This document shows positions 26,198 through 34,503 of a DNA stretch of 64,000 nucleotides, one piece after another. Source of the DNA: Thermohalobaculum sp964475765 (GTDB lineage: Bacteria; Pseudomonadota; Alphaproteobacteria; Rhodobacterales; Rhodobacteraceae); contig CAYYZH010000004.1 of NCBI GenBank assembly GCA_964475765.1, positions 1 through 64,000 on the forward strand. Direction: 5' to 3'. Position 1 is the first letter of the stretch. Every line of letters begins with the position of its first letter. Under the pieces are notes generated by a model. That model searched no databases and was not told the DNA's origin. It worked only from the letters and a program-made list of their open reading frames with translations. A program made the translations under genes and the position numbers.

Positions 26198-26925
26198 CGC
26201 TCAACTTTCTCCAAGAACATACGGATCAAGTCATTTGTTCGTTCGGGCTGTTCGACGGGTGTCATGTGTCCGCCTGGCAGGATGTGGCACTGTGCGTTGG
26301 GGAGTTTTTCGGCCATACGCTGCATGGTACGTGCCGGGGCAGCCTGATCGTCCTCTCCGCCGATGAGTAGAACGGGGATAGTCAAAGTTTCCAGAGCTTC
26401 CCGACGGTCGAATGTCACGAGGCAGTCGATCGCTGCGCGATAGGCGGCTTCCGGAGTTTCGGCCATCAACTCTGCCATTCTATCGAGTTCCTCCTCAGAC
26501 GTGTCTGTCCCGCTCATCGCACGCACAGAGCCAGGGGCGATTTGAGCCATAGTTTTACCCGCTTCTAGGGGGGCAAGCCGAGCGGATACGAATTGGGTCT
26601 TGAATGTATCGTCGCGTCCACCAAAAGCCGGTGTAGTGTTGCAGAGAACCAGGGATCTGACCACGTTGGGACTGGTTGCTGCCAACTCCAGTGCCACCAT
26701 GCCGCCCATCGAATGCCCAAGGACATGGCATGCACTGCCCGTCTGCTCAATCGCTGCTGCCAGACGCCCCGCGAGACGGGAGAATGTCAAATCGGCCTCC
26801 AGCGGTGTGCCGCCAAACCCCGGCATGTTGTGGCCAATGACCTGCCGGGGCTGCAAACCCTGCTGCTGATGATCGAAGAACCGCGCATCCATCCCGATCC
26901 CGTGTGCAGAGATCAGCGGCATCAT
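26194..26925 (-). CDS. Alpha/beta hydrolase (PcaD-like), possible N-formylmaleamate deformylase
   Basis: A 243-residue hydrolase with the nucleophile elbow GHSMGGM (Ser), an acid-containing LLIGGEDDQAAP loop and the catalytic His in LPGGHMTPVEQPE. The overall pattern is that of small PcaD/BioH-type hydrolases. In nicotinate and picolinate pathways the step after 2,5-dihydroxypyridine cleavage is an alpha/beta hydrolase that deformylates N-formylmaleamate. This gene directly follows a NicX-family dioxygenase with 4-bp overlap, so that role is a fair inference. Sequence alone does not prove it, and the maleamate amidase that would act next is not in the window. Confidence 0.6.
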   Translation of the reverse strand: MMPLISAHGIGMDARFFDHQQQGLQPRQVIGHNMPGFGGTPLEADLTFSRLAGRLAAAIEQTGSACHVLGHSMGGMVALELAATSPNVVRSLVLCNTTPAFGGRDDTFKTQFVSARLAPLEAGKTMAQIAPGSVRAMSGTDTSEEELDRMAELMAETPEAAYRAAIDCLVTFDRREALETLTIPVLLIGGEDDQAAPARTMQRMAEKLPNAQCHILPGGHMTPVEQPERTNDLIRMFLEKVER

Positions 26926-27734
26926 TGTAAAACTCCCCCCAGGACCGCGGGCGATCCATCAAGCAGGATGTCGCAGCCCCGGACCGGAAGGTCAAAATGG
27001 CCTTTCGTGAACCGCCCTGCGAACTCATTCGCCCCGGTTGAGAACAGGAAGTTTCCCGCGAAACATCGCAGTTCGGTGCCGTTGGTGTCACGCTGATCAT
27101 ACATCGCCAGCGCTTCGTACCGCGCCTCTGGATTCAAACCCCACCCGACATGGCTGACTGCGTAGGCTTCTCTATCGCCCCAGGCGGAAAGATAGCGGCG
27201 CATCAACTCGGCGTCCGTTCCATCCCCTTCGATTTCGTCGACGTAGTCGTCGGTGATTTTGAGACGGACCGGGCTTTCCAAATAGCGTTTGAACGTCAGG
27301 TTGATGTCTCCGGCATCGAGTACGAGTGTTCCATTGACCGACCCGGCCTTTGGAAAGCTCACGACAACGCCGCCCGGCCAATGCGCAATCGTGCCCGGTC
27401 GATCCGTCCATCCCCAGACACCGGCGGTGGGTGCGTCAGTCATGTCTACGGTCAGGTCTGTGCCTGCGGCGGAACGAACGTCCATCGACGATGCACTGCG
27501 ACATGCGGCAATCGCGGCTTTGACCCGATCTTTCATCTCGGTTTTGGGCAGGAGACGTTCGAGGCAGTCCGGGTGCTCGTTGGACACCATTTGAACGCGG
27601 GTTCCCGCTTTGAGTAGCGCGGGAAGTTCGGGCGCATGCAAAAGCCCTTCGACGGTGCAGTCGATGACGACTTCAGCCGCTCCCAGCGCAGACAGTGCTG
27701 CGGTTTGACCTGTCAGGGCACCTGAGGCTCCGGT
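26922..27734 (-). CDS. NicX-family 2,5-dihydroxypyridine 5,6-dioxygenase-like protein, 5' end lost
   Basis: About 270 residues remain. The frame is open from the gap edge (27734) and reads TGASGALTGQTAALS before the part that could be mistaken for a complete gene. The blocks GTLVLDAGDINL, AVSHVGWGLNPEARYEA, GNFLFSTGAN, GHFDLPVRGCDI and LDGSPAV line up with my memory of Pseudomonas NicX. The His of SHVGWG, the Ser of LFSTG and the His/Asp of GHFD correspond to its iron site. NicX cleaves 2,5-dihydroxypyridine; the family was first named peptidase M29 because of similarity to aminopeptidase T. The N-terminus (perhaps 70-80 residues) lies in the gap. Confidence 0.72.
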   Translation of the reverse strand, partial: TGASGALTGQTAALSALGAAEVVIDCTVEGLLHAPELPALLKAGTRVQMVSNEHPDCLERLLPKTEMKDRVKAAIAACRSASSMDVRSAAGTDLTVDMTDAPTAGVWGWTDRPGTIAHWPGGVVVSFPKAGSVNGTLVLDAGDINLTFKRYLESPVRLKITDDYVDEIEGDGTDAELMRRYLSAWGDREAYAVSHVGWGLNPEARYEALAMYDQRDTNGTELRCFAGNFLFSTGANEFAGRFTKGHFDLPVRGCDILLDGSPAVLGGVLQ

Positions 27735-27834
27735 NNNNNNNNNNNNNNNNNNNNNNNNNNNNNNNNNNNNNNNNNNNNNNNNNNNNNNNNNNNNNNNNNN
27801 NNNNNNNNNNNNNNNNNNNNNNNNNNNNNNNNNN
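27735..27834. other. Assembly gap (100 N) between the NicX-like and MarR genes
   Basis: Exactly 100 unknown bases. A minus-strand NicX-family gene is cut on its left and a plus-strand MarR regulator on its right. The hidden sequence therefore holds both N-termini and the divergent promoter/operator region, probably several hundred bp. Confidence 0.95.
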
Positions 27835-28293
27835 AAGGATGCAACCGACCGGCCCGGCGGATTTCTGGATACATATCTTCTCTTTCTCCTTGCGCGGGCC
27901 AGTGCTGTTGCCAGCGGGCAGTTTCATGCGGAACTCGCGGAGCGCGGCGTGCCAGTGCTGACTTGGCGAATCCTGGCAGTTCTGAATGACAAACCGGCCA
28001 CAGTCGGTCGGCTCGCTGCAGCAACAATGACGAAACAGGCTACACTTAGCAAAGCCCTGGACCGTTTGGAACGCGACGGGCTTATCCGACGCAACAGGAC
28101 ATCAAATGACCGCCGACAGGTCGTCGTCGAAAAAACTGGGAAAGGGGCGGTCTGGGCAATTGATCTAATAGAACGAGCCAAGCGCCATCAGGACAAACTG
28201 TTGTCCCCCTATTCCCCAGAGGAGCGGGACCTCCTGATCAGCGCACTGAATGATTTACTGGACTTGGCCGAAAAATCTGCGGCAGACACCTAG
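27835..28293 (+). CDS. MarR-family transcriptional regulator, 5' end lost
   Basis: The last 152 residues are present. They are a typical winged-helix MarR protein: helix FLDTYLLFLLARASAVASGQ, ILAVLNDKPATVGRLAAAT, then the recognition helix TKQATLSKALDRLERDGLI and the wing RRNRTSNDRRQVVVEKT. MarR regulators bind short palindromes and release them when an aromatic ligand binds. NicR, which controls the nicotinate genes, is of this family, and this gene points away from the NicX-like gene. The frame is open to the gap, so only a few N-terminal residues are missing. Its stop shares a CTAG with the stop of the convergent hydrolase gene. Confidence 0.82.
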   Translation, partial: KDATDRPGGFLDTYLLFLLARASAVASGQFHAELAERGVPVLTWRILAVLNDKPATVGRLAAATMTKQATLSKALDRLERDGLIRRNRTSNDRRQVVVEKTGKGAVWAIDLIERAKRHQDKLLSPYSPEERDLLISALNDLLDLAEKSAADT

Positions 28294-29180
28294 TCTGCCA
28301 TCTCGCGAGCCTTCATGACTGCCCGCACCCACTGATCTGGTCGTTCCTGTGGAAGGTTGTGCCCGACACCATCCCATCTCTCATGCTGGTAAGGTCCGGA
28401 AAACTTCATCGCATGCCCGCTTGTTGGAGTATGGATGCCGTTGTCTTCGCCGTCGATTGAAATGGACGGAACTGCAATCGGCGGCTGTGCAGTTAGTGTT
28501 GTTTCAATATGCGCGTAAGCCGGGTCTCCTGGAACGAGACCGTACCGGTGACGATAGGAATGAACAACAACCTCGACAAAGTCGGGATTGTCGAATGCCC
28601 AACAGGACTTGTTGAAAACTTCCTCAGTGAAGGCCCAAGAGGGAGACCACATGCGCCAGAGAAGGTTCGCAATCCCTTTTCGGTTTTCTTCCAGTCCGCG
28701 ACGCCCTCGCTCGGAGTGAAAATAATACTGATACCAGAGCGCCGCCTCGGTTTCGGGCGCTGCCGGCTCCCAGAAACGTGCTGTATCGAAGATGTTGTAG
28801 GCATTACCCGAAACGAGCGCTGTCACACGTTCGGGCCAAACCGCCGATACCACGCAGGCCGCGCGTCCGCCCCAGTCATAGCCGCCCAATACAGCGCGTT
28901 CGAACTCCAGAGCATCCATCAGCGCAAGCAAATCTGCGCCTAGAGCAGCCTGTTCGCCAGAACGGGGCGTCTTGTCGGACAGGAACCTGGTTGGGCCATA
29001 TCCCCTCAGCCACGGCGTGATAACTCGCGCCCCGGCTTTGGCCAGCTTTGGAGCGCTGTCGGCATACGTTCCAACATCATAGGGAAAGCCGTGCATCAAC
29101 AAGCAAGGCCACCCGTCCGGAGAACCGAACTCGAGATAAGCGATCTCCAGCACACCAGCTTTGACGGTCTTGTGGTTCAT
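28290..29180 (-). CDS. Alpha/beta hydrolase with aspartate nucleophile, epoxide-hydrolase-like
   Basis: A 296-residue hydrolase. The nucleophile elbow reads GGYDWGGRA, with Asp in place of Ser, as in epoxide hydrolases and haloalkane dehalogenases. The oxyanion segment is MHGFPYDVGTYA and the catalytic His is in GVGHNLPQE. The SIDGEDNGIHTP segment probably holds the acid. Following a P450 and a fumarylacetoacetase-family gene, hydrolysis of an epoxide or other oxidised intermediate is plausible. The start overlaps the upstream gene by 4 bp (29177-29180). It is the last gene of the TRAP-P450 operon and its stop overlaps that of the convergent MarR gene. Confidence 0.72.
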   Translation of the reverse strand: MNHKTVKAGVLEIAYLEFGSPDGWPCLLMHGFPYDVGTYADSAPKLAKAGARVITPWLRGYGPTRFLSDKTPRSGEQAALGADLLALMDALEFERAVLGGYDWGGRAACVVSAVWPERVTALVSGNAYNIFDTARFWEPAAPETEAALWYQYYFHSERGRRGLEENRKGIANLLWRMWSPSWAFTEEVFNKSCWAFDNPDFVEVVVHSYRHRYGLVPGDPAYAHIETTLTAQPPIAVPSISIDGEDNGIHTPTSGHAMKFSGPYQHERWDGVGHNLPQERPDQWVRAVMKAREMAD

Positions 29181-30187
29181 CCCGTGACAATCTTCTGCTC
29201 AATAGCTCCGAACACGGAGTGTCCGGACGCATCTTCCATGTTGATGCGCACGACATCGCCGTTGCCCAGAAACGGGGTTTTCGCAGTACCGTCGTTTATC
29301 GTTTCGATCATCCGCTGTTCAGCGAGGCAGGCATAGCCCCGACCGCCTTCGGACACGGGAAGGCCCGGCCCGCCGTCCTTGTCCCGATTGGACACCGTGC
29401 CCGAACCAATGATGGTTCCTGCAGACAAAGCCCGCGATCTCGCGGCATGGGCGATCAGTGTAGGAAAATCGAAGGTCATATCCTCTCCCGCATCTGGCCG
29501 CCCCAAGGGCTCGCCATTGAGATCGATAGAGACAATGCCGTGCAGCTTGCCGTCTTGCCAGGCAGATCCCAAAGCATCCGGGGTTACGGCGACCGGCGAG
29601 AAACTTCCCGCAGGCTTTGACTGGACAAATCCAAATCCTTTGGAGAGCTCCGGGCCGGTGAGCGCGCGCAGACTGACATCGTTGGCGAGCATGACGAGGC
29701 GGATGCAATCACCGGCATCCTCAGCGCTTATTCCCAAGGGAACGTCAGATGTGATCACTGCGATCTCTGCCTCGAGATCAATCCCCCATTCATCCGATGG
29801 CAGAATGATATCGCCGCGCGGTGCCAGAAAACCATCCGACATACCCTGATACATCAGTGGGTCGGTCCAAAATGACTTTGGTACTTCCGCGCCACGGGCC
29901 TGCCGGACCAAAGCTACATGGTTCACATAGGCCGACCCGTCGAGCCATTGATACGCGCGGGGGAGAGGGCTGAGGGCGTGACGTTCGCGGAATCTTTCGG
30001 CCCAGACCGTACCGCTTTCGAGTCCACGTGCGACCTCTACGAGATCCGGCAAAACTGTGTTCCAGTGATCGAGAGCGTGTTGAAGTGTAGGGGCCGCACG
30101 TTCGGCGTCTGCGCATTGGGTCAGATCGTTAGAAACCACGACCAGGCGCCCATCTCTCGTGCCATCTGGCAGGCTGGCAAGCTTCAT
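29177..30187 (-). CDS. Fumarylacetoacetate hydrolase family protein
   Basis: A 336-residue protein with the FAH fold. The family's metal site appears in SDEWGIDLEAEIAVI (two acidic residues), the NDVSLRALTGPEL segment is the usual active-site stretch, and FVQSKPAGSFSPVAVTP follows. The N-terminal third resembles the short FAH N-terminal domain of bacterial fumarylacetoacetases. The family cleaves C-C bonds of acyl-pyruvates or hydrates dienoates after aromatic-ring opening. The start at 30187 was chosen for its GGGGAG ribosome site; the 30208 alternative lacks one. It lies 99 bp after the P450 stop. Confidence 0.8.
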   Translation of the reverse strand: MKLASLPDGTRDGRLVVVSNDLTQCADAERAAPTLQHALDHWNTVLPDLVEVARGLESGTVWAERFRERHALSPLPRAYQWLDGSAYVNHVALVRQARGAEVPKSFWTDPLMYQGMSDGFLAPRGDIILPSDEWGIDLEAEIAVITSDVPLGISAEDAGDCIRLVMLANDVSLRALTGPELSKGFGFVQSKPAGSFSPVAVTPDALGSAWQDGKLHGIVSIDLNGEPLGRPDAGEDMTFDFPTLIAHAARSRALSAGTIIGSGTVSNRDKDGGPGLPVSEGGRGYACLAEQRMIETINDGTAKTPFLGNGDVVRINMEDASGHSVFGAIEQKIVTG

Positions 30188-30286
30188 GGTCTCCCCCGAC
30201 CCGTTCATCCGATCATCAACCAGAGATAGACTGTCCGTTGAGTCCAGCGTCTTTGCAACAGTGAATAGGTCTGGCAGGTGTAACGT

Positions 30287-31489
30287 TCAGAGGGTGGCGG
30301 GCAATTGGGAGAACCCGCGAAACCGGACCCGTCCGGTCCGGATTGCTGGCCCGTTTCTGGCATAGGTCGGGTATCGTGCTAGAAAACGCTCGATCGCAAT
30401 ACGCCCTTCGAGCCTTGCGAGAGTAAGTCCGAGGCAAATGTGCGGACCGGCGGCAAAGGCGAGGTGTTTGTTGGGATCTCTGGAGATGTCAAAACGGTCG
30501 GGGTCAGGAAATTCAGCCGGATCGCGATTGGCCGCGCCCATGATCAGATGGATCCGCGTGCCCGCTGCTACGTCCAACTCACCTATCTTACAGGGTTTTG
30601 TAGTGATCCGGTTGCCCAGCTGGTTCGAACTTTGAAACCGCAAGACCTCCTCGACCGCCGAGTTGATAAAATTGGGCTGGGCGATCAACTGCTCTCGCTG
30701 ATCAGCATGATCCAACAGGAGATCCAGCGCGTTGCCGATAAGGTTCGTTGTAGTCTCGTGCCCGGCGTTCAGAATAAAGATACAGTTCTGCAGAAGCTCC
30801 ATCTCGGTCAAATGCTCGCCGCGATGCCCCTGCATCAGCCGTGTGAGAACATCGGTGGCAGGATCGCCGGGGGATTCTCTTCGACGGGAGAGGAGTTCGC
30901 GCAGAAAGGCGGTGAAATCACTGACCGCTGCATTTCCTAGTTGTTCCTGCTCTGGGGTCAATACCGGCTCCAGCGCGCCCAAGATGGCCAGTGACCAGTC
31001 ACGCAGTGGGCCGCGCTCTTCATACGGGATGTCAAAGAGGTTGCCGATCACCTCGACGGGGATCGCCGACGCGTAGTCGGTGATCAGATCGCATTGAGAG
31101 TTCAGACCGTCCAGCAGATGATCGACCAGATTGATCAATCCCGGCTCCATCGCTGCAATTGCCCGCGGTGTAAGGGCGCCGACCATGATCTTGCGTACGC
31201 GCGTATGAAGCGGTGGGTCGTTGAAGACCAGCGAGGTTGTGTGGTGTTGGAAAAGGGGGCTTTGCCCGTACTTCGCGCCAAACTCGGATTTCTTGTCCGA
31301 AGAGAACGTTGCGGTGTCCCGGTAGATGCGCATCAAATCCGCATACCGGGCCACCATAACGGACCCGTCGGCAAAGCGTTTGACTGGCATGTGGTCCAGC
31401 AACGCGCGATAGGTCGGAAACGGATCCTGTGCGAATGCCGGATCGGGCCGGGTCAGATCGAATGCATCTGCAAGGATCCGGCACGGCAT
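30287..31489 (-). CDS. Cytochrome P450 (operon member)
   Basis: A 400-residue soluble bacterial P450. The I-helix oxygen-binding motif is AGHETTTN, the K-helix is EEVLRFQ, and the haem loop FAAGPHICLG places the haem-ligating cysteine at residue 352. It hydroxylates or demethylates a substrate that the sequence does not reveal. The start at 31489 follows the TRAP permease stop by 5 bp; an upstream in-frame GTG at 31528 would overlap that gene. No ferredoxin or ferredoxin reductase is in the window, so its electron source is elsewhere. Confidence 0.87.
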   Translation of the reverse strand: MPCRILADAFDLTRPDPAFAQDPFPTYRALLDHMPVKRFADGSVMVARYADLMRIYRDTATFSSDKKSEFGAKYGQSPLFQHHTTSLVFNDPPLHTRVRKIMVGALTPRAIAAMEPGLINLVDHLLDGLNSQCDLITDYASAIPVEVIGNLFDIPYEERGPLRDWSLAILGALEPVLTPEQEQLGNAAVSDFTAFLRELLSRRRESPGDPATDVLTRLMQGHRGEHLTEMELLQNCIFILNAGHETTTNLIGNALDLLLDHADQREQLIAQPNFINSAVEEVLRFQSSNQLGNRITTKPCKIGELDVAAGTRIHLIMGAANRDPAEFPDPDRFDISRDPNKHLAFAAGPHICLGLTLARLEGRIAIERFLARYPTYARNGPAIRTGRVRFRGFSQLPATL

Positions 31490-31494
31490 GGTTT

Positions 31495-32808
31495 TCACAT
31501 GGAGTTTGGTAGGACAAGGACCAGCCACGGCACCAGGACGAGCAACGCGAGACGCAGAATATCGGCAATCCAGAACGGGGTTACGCCCTTGAAGATGGTG
31601 CCGGTGGAGACGTCGCTGACGACGCCCTTCAGCACAAAGACGTTTAATCCGACAGGCGGTGTGATCAGACTGATCTCGGTCACCACCACGACCACGATGC
31701 CGAACCAGACGGGGTCATAGCCTAGCCCGGTGACCAGCGGAAAAAAGATCGGCACCGTCAGAAGCAGCATCGACAGCGATTCAAAAATACAACCCAGCGC
31801 AATGTAGACCACCAGGATCAGCAGCATGACGACTGCCGGCGAGACGGAGTATGTGGTCACCAATGCGCGAAGACCTTCTGGCAGACCTGCAAGATTCACG
31901 AAATTCGAGAAGATCCACGCCCCGATCAGGACGGTAAAAAGGGTTGCCGTCGTGAACGCGGTTTCGCGCAGGACTTCGAAGGTTCCCTGAAAACTCAGCG
32001 TTCCGCGCGCCAGAGCGATCAGAAAGGCCCCCATGGCGCCCATCCCCGCAGCTTCGGTCGGTGAGAAGGTCAGGTGCAACGGCCAAACGTCCAGCGCACC
32101 GTAAAGCCCGCCAATGACCAGAATGAATAGGGCCAGAACAGCCCAAACCCCGCGCAGAGCGCGAAACCGATCCGGCCACGTCGTTCGTGCCCCTGCGGGG
32201 CCTGATTCTGGGCGCCGCCCGACAGTAAAGCGCACTGCGCCAAGATAGAACATTACCCCCAGCAGGCCCGGGATGATGCCAGCGATGAAGAGCTTACCGA
32301 TGGAGGTCTCGGTGAGCAGACCGTAGATCACGAGGATTACCGATGGTGGGATAAGTATACCGAGTGTGCCGCCGGCTGCGATCGACGCGGTCGAGAGGCT
32401 GTCGTCATAGCCGAACTTGCGCATCTCCGGCATTGCAACTTTGGACATCGTTGCTGCGGTGGCGAGTGATGATCCGCAGATCGCGGAAAATCCCGCACAA
32501 GCGCAGATCGTCGCCATTGCGAGACCGCCGCGTAGATGTCCGAGAAAGGCAAACGAAACTGCATAAAGTTCGCGGCTGAGCCCGCCCTTGTTTACAAACA
32601 GGCCCATCAGGATGAACAGTGGAACGACTGACAGACCATAGTTTTGGACGGTGTCGATGATCAGCCGCCCAACCATCGAGATTGCGCCCCTAAATGAGTT
32701 TAGGTGCATGTAGCCGACCATGCCGACCAGTCCCATGGCAAAGGCGATGGGCATGCGCAGCAGCACCAGTACCAGAACGGCGGCGAACCCGATGCCCGCT
32801 TCAATCAT
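31495..32808 (-). CDS. TRAP transporter large permease subunit (DctM-type)
   Basis: A 437-residue integral membrane protein with about 12 predicted helices and the DctM signatures FAMGLVGMVGYMHL, GFSAICGSSLATAATMSKVAMPEM and GGTLGILIPPSVILVIYGLLTE (each read in part). DctM carries the solute across the membrane, driven by the sodium or proton gradient. It overlaps the DctQ-type gene by 8 bp, which is normal, and is followed closely by a P450. The transporter therefore probably imports the P450's substrate. Confidence 0.92.
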   Translation of the reverse strand: MIEAGIGFAAVLVLVLLRMPIAFAMGLVGMVGYMHLNSFRGAISMVGRLIIDTVQNYGLSVVPLFILMGLFVNKGGLSRELYAVSFAFLGHLRGGLAMATICACAGFSAICGSSLATAATMSKVAMPEMRKFGYDDSLSTASIAAGGTLGILIPPSVILVIYGLLTETSIGKLFIAGIIPGLLGVMFYLGAVRFTVGRRPESGPAGARTTWPDRFRALRGVWAVLALFILVIGGLYGALDVWPLHLTFSPTEAAGMGAMGAFLIALARGTLSFQGTFEVLRETAFTTATLFTVLIGAWIFSNFVNLAGLPEGLRALVTTYSVSPAVVMLLILVVYIALGCIFESLSMLLLTVPIFFPLVTGLGYDPVWFGIVVVVVTEISLITPPVGLNVFVLKGVVSDVSTGTIFKGVTPFWIADILRLALLVLVPWLVLVLPNSM

Positions 32809-33316
32809 GGGCAGGTTCGGTTGGTTCCAGCGCTTCGGGAGCGATTAACAGCAGCACTCCGCGCAGTAGCAGGGCAGTAACTGTCAGATAGACGAATGCG
32901 GCGATGAACCAGCCAACGTAGAACTGGGGAATGGCCAAATATTCGGTGACATCGCCATAGCTCCGGGCGCGTTCGGACAGAACTACTACACGGTTGGCGG
33001 GCAAGATCAGGATGCCGCCACAAACCAGACTTATGATCGCGTCGCGCCACCTCGCCGCCCGTGCGCTGAACTGTCCATCGAGAAGATCGACAACGATGTG
33101 ACTGCCCCGGCCGGATACGGAGGGCAGGACCGCAAACACGACGATGGCCATGAGTATCCGGGTAAGCTCTGTTGCTGCTTCGATTGGTGCGTCCAAAACG
33201 GATCTCAAAACGACGTCCGCGAATGTCATCACCATCATTGCAAACAGCGCCAACACCGCCAAGGCCACAGGCACTCGCCCAGCTATGTATGCCAATCTGG
33301 TAATCTTGTTGATCAC
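32801..33316 (-). CDS. TRAP transporter small permease subunit (DctQ-type)
   Basis: A 171-residue protein with four hydrophobic segments (for example VALAVLALFAMMVMTFADV and YVGWFIAAFVYLTVTALLL). The family's RGSHIVVDLLDGQFS turn between helices 2 and 3 is present. DctQ forms the membrane complex with DctM. It sits between the DctM and DctP genes, in the usual order dctP-Q-M on the minus strand. A longer reading frame in another phase covers the region but has no membrane helices and was rejected. Confidence 0.9.
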   Translation of the reverse strand: MINKITRLAYIAGRVPVALAVLALFAMMVMTFADVVLRSVLDAPIEAATELTRILMAIVVFAVLPSVSGRGSHIVVDLLDGQFSARAARWRDAIISLVCGGILILPANRVVVLSERARSYGDVTEYLAIPQFYVGWFIAAFVYLTVTALLLRGVLLLIAPEALEPTEPAHD

Positions 33317-33387
33317 GGGTGTTGAGCTGTCCCGGGCGAAGACCTGGGACCTCCTTGGTGGCAGGGGTTGGCCCTGGGTCGAGGCAG

Positions 33388-34401
33388 CTAGTTCGTCGAC
33401 ATCTCGGATTTGACCATCTCGTGCGCCGCGGCCGCGTCGATCCCCTTGGCCTCGATCTCGTCGAGAACATTGGTACGGATCTGCGCGGCAATCTCGCCAT
33501 AGGCGGCTTGGTCCGCGTCGGATGCGATTGTGATCGAGTTATCGGCCGAAGCTTTGGTTACCTCACGACCTGCGCTGTCGATGGCGTCCCAAACCTGACC
33601 GGCCATTCGTGAGGCAGGCTCCCCAAAGACTTTCTCGTCGAGTGCTGTTTGAAGATCTGCAGGTAGGCCATCGAATGCCTCCTGGTTCATGATCACCGCG
33701 AAGGACCCGCGATAGAGCCCGCCCGGCATCTCATAGACGTTCTGCGCGACCTCAGTCAGCTTGAACCCCTTGCGGCTTTCAAAGGGCATCACCACACCGT
33801 CCGCGGCATTGGACGCCAGAGTTTCATAGACTTTCGGCGCGGGGACTTTGATGCCAGTCGCGCCAAGTGCCGTTCCGGCGTCGCCACCCACGCCACCCGG
33901 CACCCTGAGTTTCATGCCGGAAATATCAGAGAGCGACGTGATCTTCTTGGAAGAGTGAACTTGCGCAGGTCCATGTGTCATCAGCGCCACCAGCTTGACG
34001 CCCTTGTGTTCATCTGCTGCCGCCAGATGTTTGTCGTGCACGCGCCAATAGGCAACGGAAGCTGCCTCCGCGTTGCCTTCATAGCCTGGCAGTTCGATCA
34101 GCTTGGTCGCAGTGAACCGGCCTGCTTGGTAGCCATGGAAAATGAAGGACATGTCCGCCGCGCCGTCCTGGATCAGATCCATTTGCGCAGGCGGCGGCCC
34201 CAGGCGATACTTGATCTCGGCGGTAACTTTGCCGTCGGTGGCGTCCTCGATCATCTTGATGAGGTTCGGCCACATCTGGGCGTTCATCCCGTGTGTCGGT
34301 GGCGCCCAGCTTGAAATCGTGAGCGTGTGTTCAGCGGCAAAGCTGGCCGTGCTGATCAGAGCGGCTGTTAGCGCCCCACCGATGATCTTGACGAACTGCA
34401 T
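33388..34401 (-). CDS. TRAP transporter solute-binding protein (DctP-type)
   Basis: A 337-residue periplasmic protein with a signal peptide (IIGGALTAALISTASFAAE). The DctP fold follows, with WPNLIKMIEDATDGKV near the N-terminus, GYQAGRFTATKLIELPGY, the GMKLRVPGGVGGD segment containing the arginine expected to bind a substrate carboxylate, and ADGVVMPFES. The start at 34401 has GGGAGGAG upstream and begins at the signal peptide. The gene leads the TRAP-P450-FAH-hydrolase operon. Conservation of the binding arginine points to an organic-acid substrate. Confidence 0.9.
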   Translation of the reverse strand: MQFVKIIGGALTAALISTASFAAEHTLTISSWAPPTHGMNAQMWPNLIKMIEDATDGKVTAEIKYRLGPPPAQMDLIQDGAADMSFIFHGYQAGRFTATKLIELPGYEGNAEAASVAYWRVHDKHLAAADEHKGVKLVALMTHGPAQVHSSKKITSLSDISGMKLRVPGGVGGDAGTALGATGIKVPAPKVYETLASNAADGVVMPFESRKGFKLTEVAQNVYEMPGGLYRGSFAVIMNQEAFDGLPADLQTALDEKVFGEPASRMAGQVWDAIDSAGREVTKASADNSITIASDADQAAYGEIAAQIRTNVLDEIEAKGIDAAAAHEMVKSEMSTN

Positions 34402-34503
34402 TCTCTCCTCCCAATTTGCTTGCCGCAACTTCAAGTGAGATTGCCCCATGCGTCAATACCTGATTGGCAAGTGCGAACGCCTGTACGACGTGGAGCAAGT
34501 CGC
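34402..34503. promoter_or_regulatory. Divergent promoter region between TRAP and P450 genes
   Basis: This 102-bp region separates the dctP-type gene (minus) from the CYP199-like gene (plus) and must hold both promoters. It includes TTGCC (34441-34445) and GGCAA (34466-34470) as a weak inverted pair, but I see no strong operator. Confidence 0.35.

Noticed and set aside
27639..27641. TTG at 27641 as the start of the NicX-like protein
   Set aside because: The frame stays open for 31 codons to the gap and those codons match the family (TGxTAALSAL), so the real start is inside the gap.
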